Part shown: piece after piece, positions 4,998-5,223 of the stretch
How positions within the stretch are numbered: the stretch's first letter is position 1
How the letters are laid out: each line of letters opens with the position of its first letter
Assembly: GCA_910577215.1 (NCBI GenBank)
Contig: CAJTMQ010000087.1
Span: 1-5,223 of the forward strand
Origin: an uncultured Eubacterium sp.
GTDB taxonomy: Bacteria; Bacillota; Clostridia; Oscillospirales; Acutalibacteraceae
Direction of reading: 5' to 3'
Length of the DNA: 5,223 bases
The notes under the pieces: model-generated
The model's input: only the letters and a program-made list of their open reading frames with translations
Told to the model about the DNA's origin: nothing
Database searches by the model: none
Program-made: the position numbers and the translations under genes

Positions 4998-5147
4998 TTA
5001 TGAGTATTTTTTATAAATATCACATTTATCCCAGTTTGTTCCATTATAATCTGTACAGTAATTATCATGTTTAGCTTCGCTTACAGAATTTTGACACAAG
5101 TCGCAGTAATAATTACCTCCATTATAATCATAGTGTGGACAATCCAT
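4998..5147 (-). CDS. Cys/Tyr-rich small protein, 49 residues, function unknown
   Basis: The protein begins MDCPHYDYNGG and ends DKCDIYKKYS. It has five cysteines (3, 15, 18, 31, 42), including a CDLC pair at 15-18, two histidines (5, 27) and eight tyrosines, with no signal peptide or hydrophobic segment. DYNG occurs twice (7-10 and 33-36), each time followed by a second Asn and an aromatic residue. The Cys arrangement suggests a small metal-binding, probably zinc, fold; this is inference. It resembles short uncharacterised clostridial proteins I recall with CPYY-like starts and CPIYK-like ends, but I cannot name a family. Evidence for coding is a perfect AGGAGG 7 bases before the ATG, a TAA stop, a hairpin just downstream, and non-random amino-acid content. 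Its G+C is about 29% by my count (44 of 150 bases), lower than the surrounding genes appear, perhaps because of its Tyr, Asn, Asp and Lys content or because of transfer. Confidence 0.8.
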   Translation of the reverse strand: MDCPHYDYNGGNYYCDLCQNSVSEAKHDNYCTDYNGTNWDKCDIYKKYS

Positions 5148-5154
5148 ATTTTAG

Positions 5155-5160
5155 CCTCCT
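5155..5160 (-). promoter_or_regulatory. Ribosome binding site of the small Cys-rich gene
   Basis: A perfect AGGAGG stands 7 bases before the ATG at 5145-5147. This ideal placement is the main reason to accept such a short reading frame as a gene and it fixes the start codon. Confidence 0.85.
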
Positions 5161-5167
5161 TCTACTT

Positions 5168-5213
5168 AGATTAATTCTTATTTATTTTATTAACAATCTT
5201 TTTTATAATTATA
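5168..5213 (-). promoter_or_regulatory. Candidate promoter region of the small Cys-rich gene
   Basis: Two options are visible on the minus strand. TTGTTA (5191-5196) with a 17-base spacer and TAATCT (5168-5173) has correct spacing but a poor -10 box and would start right at the ribosome binding site. A perfect TATAAT at 5208-5213 would give a leader of about 55 bases, but its -35 box would lie beyond the window edge. Neither is firm. AATCTTT (5195-5201) and AAAGATT (5213-5219) also form an inverted repeat here. Confidence 0.25.
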
Positions 5214-5223
5214 AAGATTATTA

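Noticed and set aside
1..5223. CRISPR arrays, insertion sequences, attachment sites, tRNA or rRNA genes
   Set aside because: No regularly spaced repeats, transposase or integrase motifs, terminal repeats, or tRNA/rRNA-like sequences were seen on either strand.

Overview
The window looks like ordinary chromosome from a low-to-moderate G+C Gram-positive bacterium, most likely a gut-type clostridium (Oscillospiraceae/Ruminococcaceae-like). This is inferred from an HPr carrying both His15 and Ser46, strong AGGAGG-type ribosome binding sites, sigma-A-like promoters, and a coaD-coupled coiled-coil gene of a type I know from Clostridia. The species cannot be named from sequence alone. Every supported gene lies on the minus strand, so transcription runs from right to left.

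From right to left: (1) a 49-residue Cys/Tyr-rich small protein (4998-5147) with a perfect Shine-Dalgarno and its own downstream hairpin; (2) trmD, the tRNA m1G37 methyltransferase (4159-4884), away from its usual rpsP-rimM-trmD-rplS operon; (3) a 184-bp intergenic region with an imperfect palindrome and a strong extended -10 promoter, with a possible second promoter; (4) ptsH, HPr (3711-3974), ended by a GAAA-loop intrinsic terminator; (5) uvrC (1811-3631), starting at GTG, with its ribosome binding site only 13 bases past that terminator; (6) a near-consensus promoter (1766-1794) driving a tight cluster of rsmD (1173-1712), coaD (680-1165) and an alanine-rich coiled-coil protein (114-680); (7) a strong terminator (66-99) closing that cluster.

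The genes are mainly housekeeping: translation fidelity (TrmD, RsmD), DNA repair (UvrC), CoA synthesis (CoaD), and sugar uptake with carbon control (HPr). HPr beside uvrC recalls the clostridial uvrC-hprK-murB-rapZ-whiA-HPr neighbourhood. The least understood parts are the 49-residue protein, which has five cysteines and an internal DYNG repeat, and the 188-residue coiled-coil protein, which has an 11-residue (hendecad) rhythm like the ATP synthase b subunit. No mobile element, CRISPR array, rRNA or tRNA was seen. No stretch over 300 bases lacks a gene.
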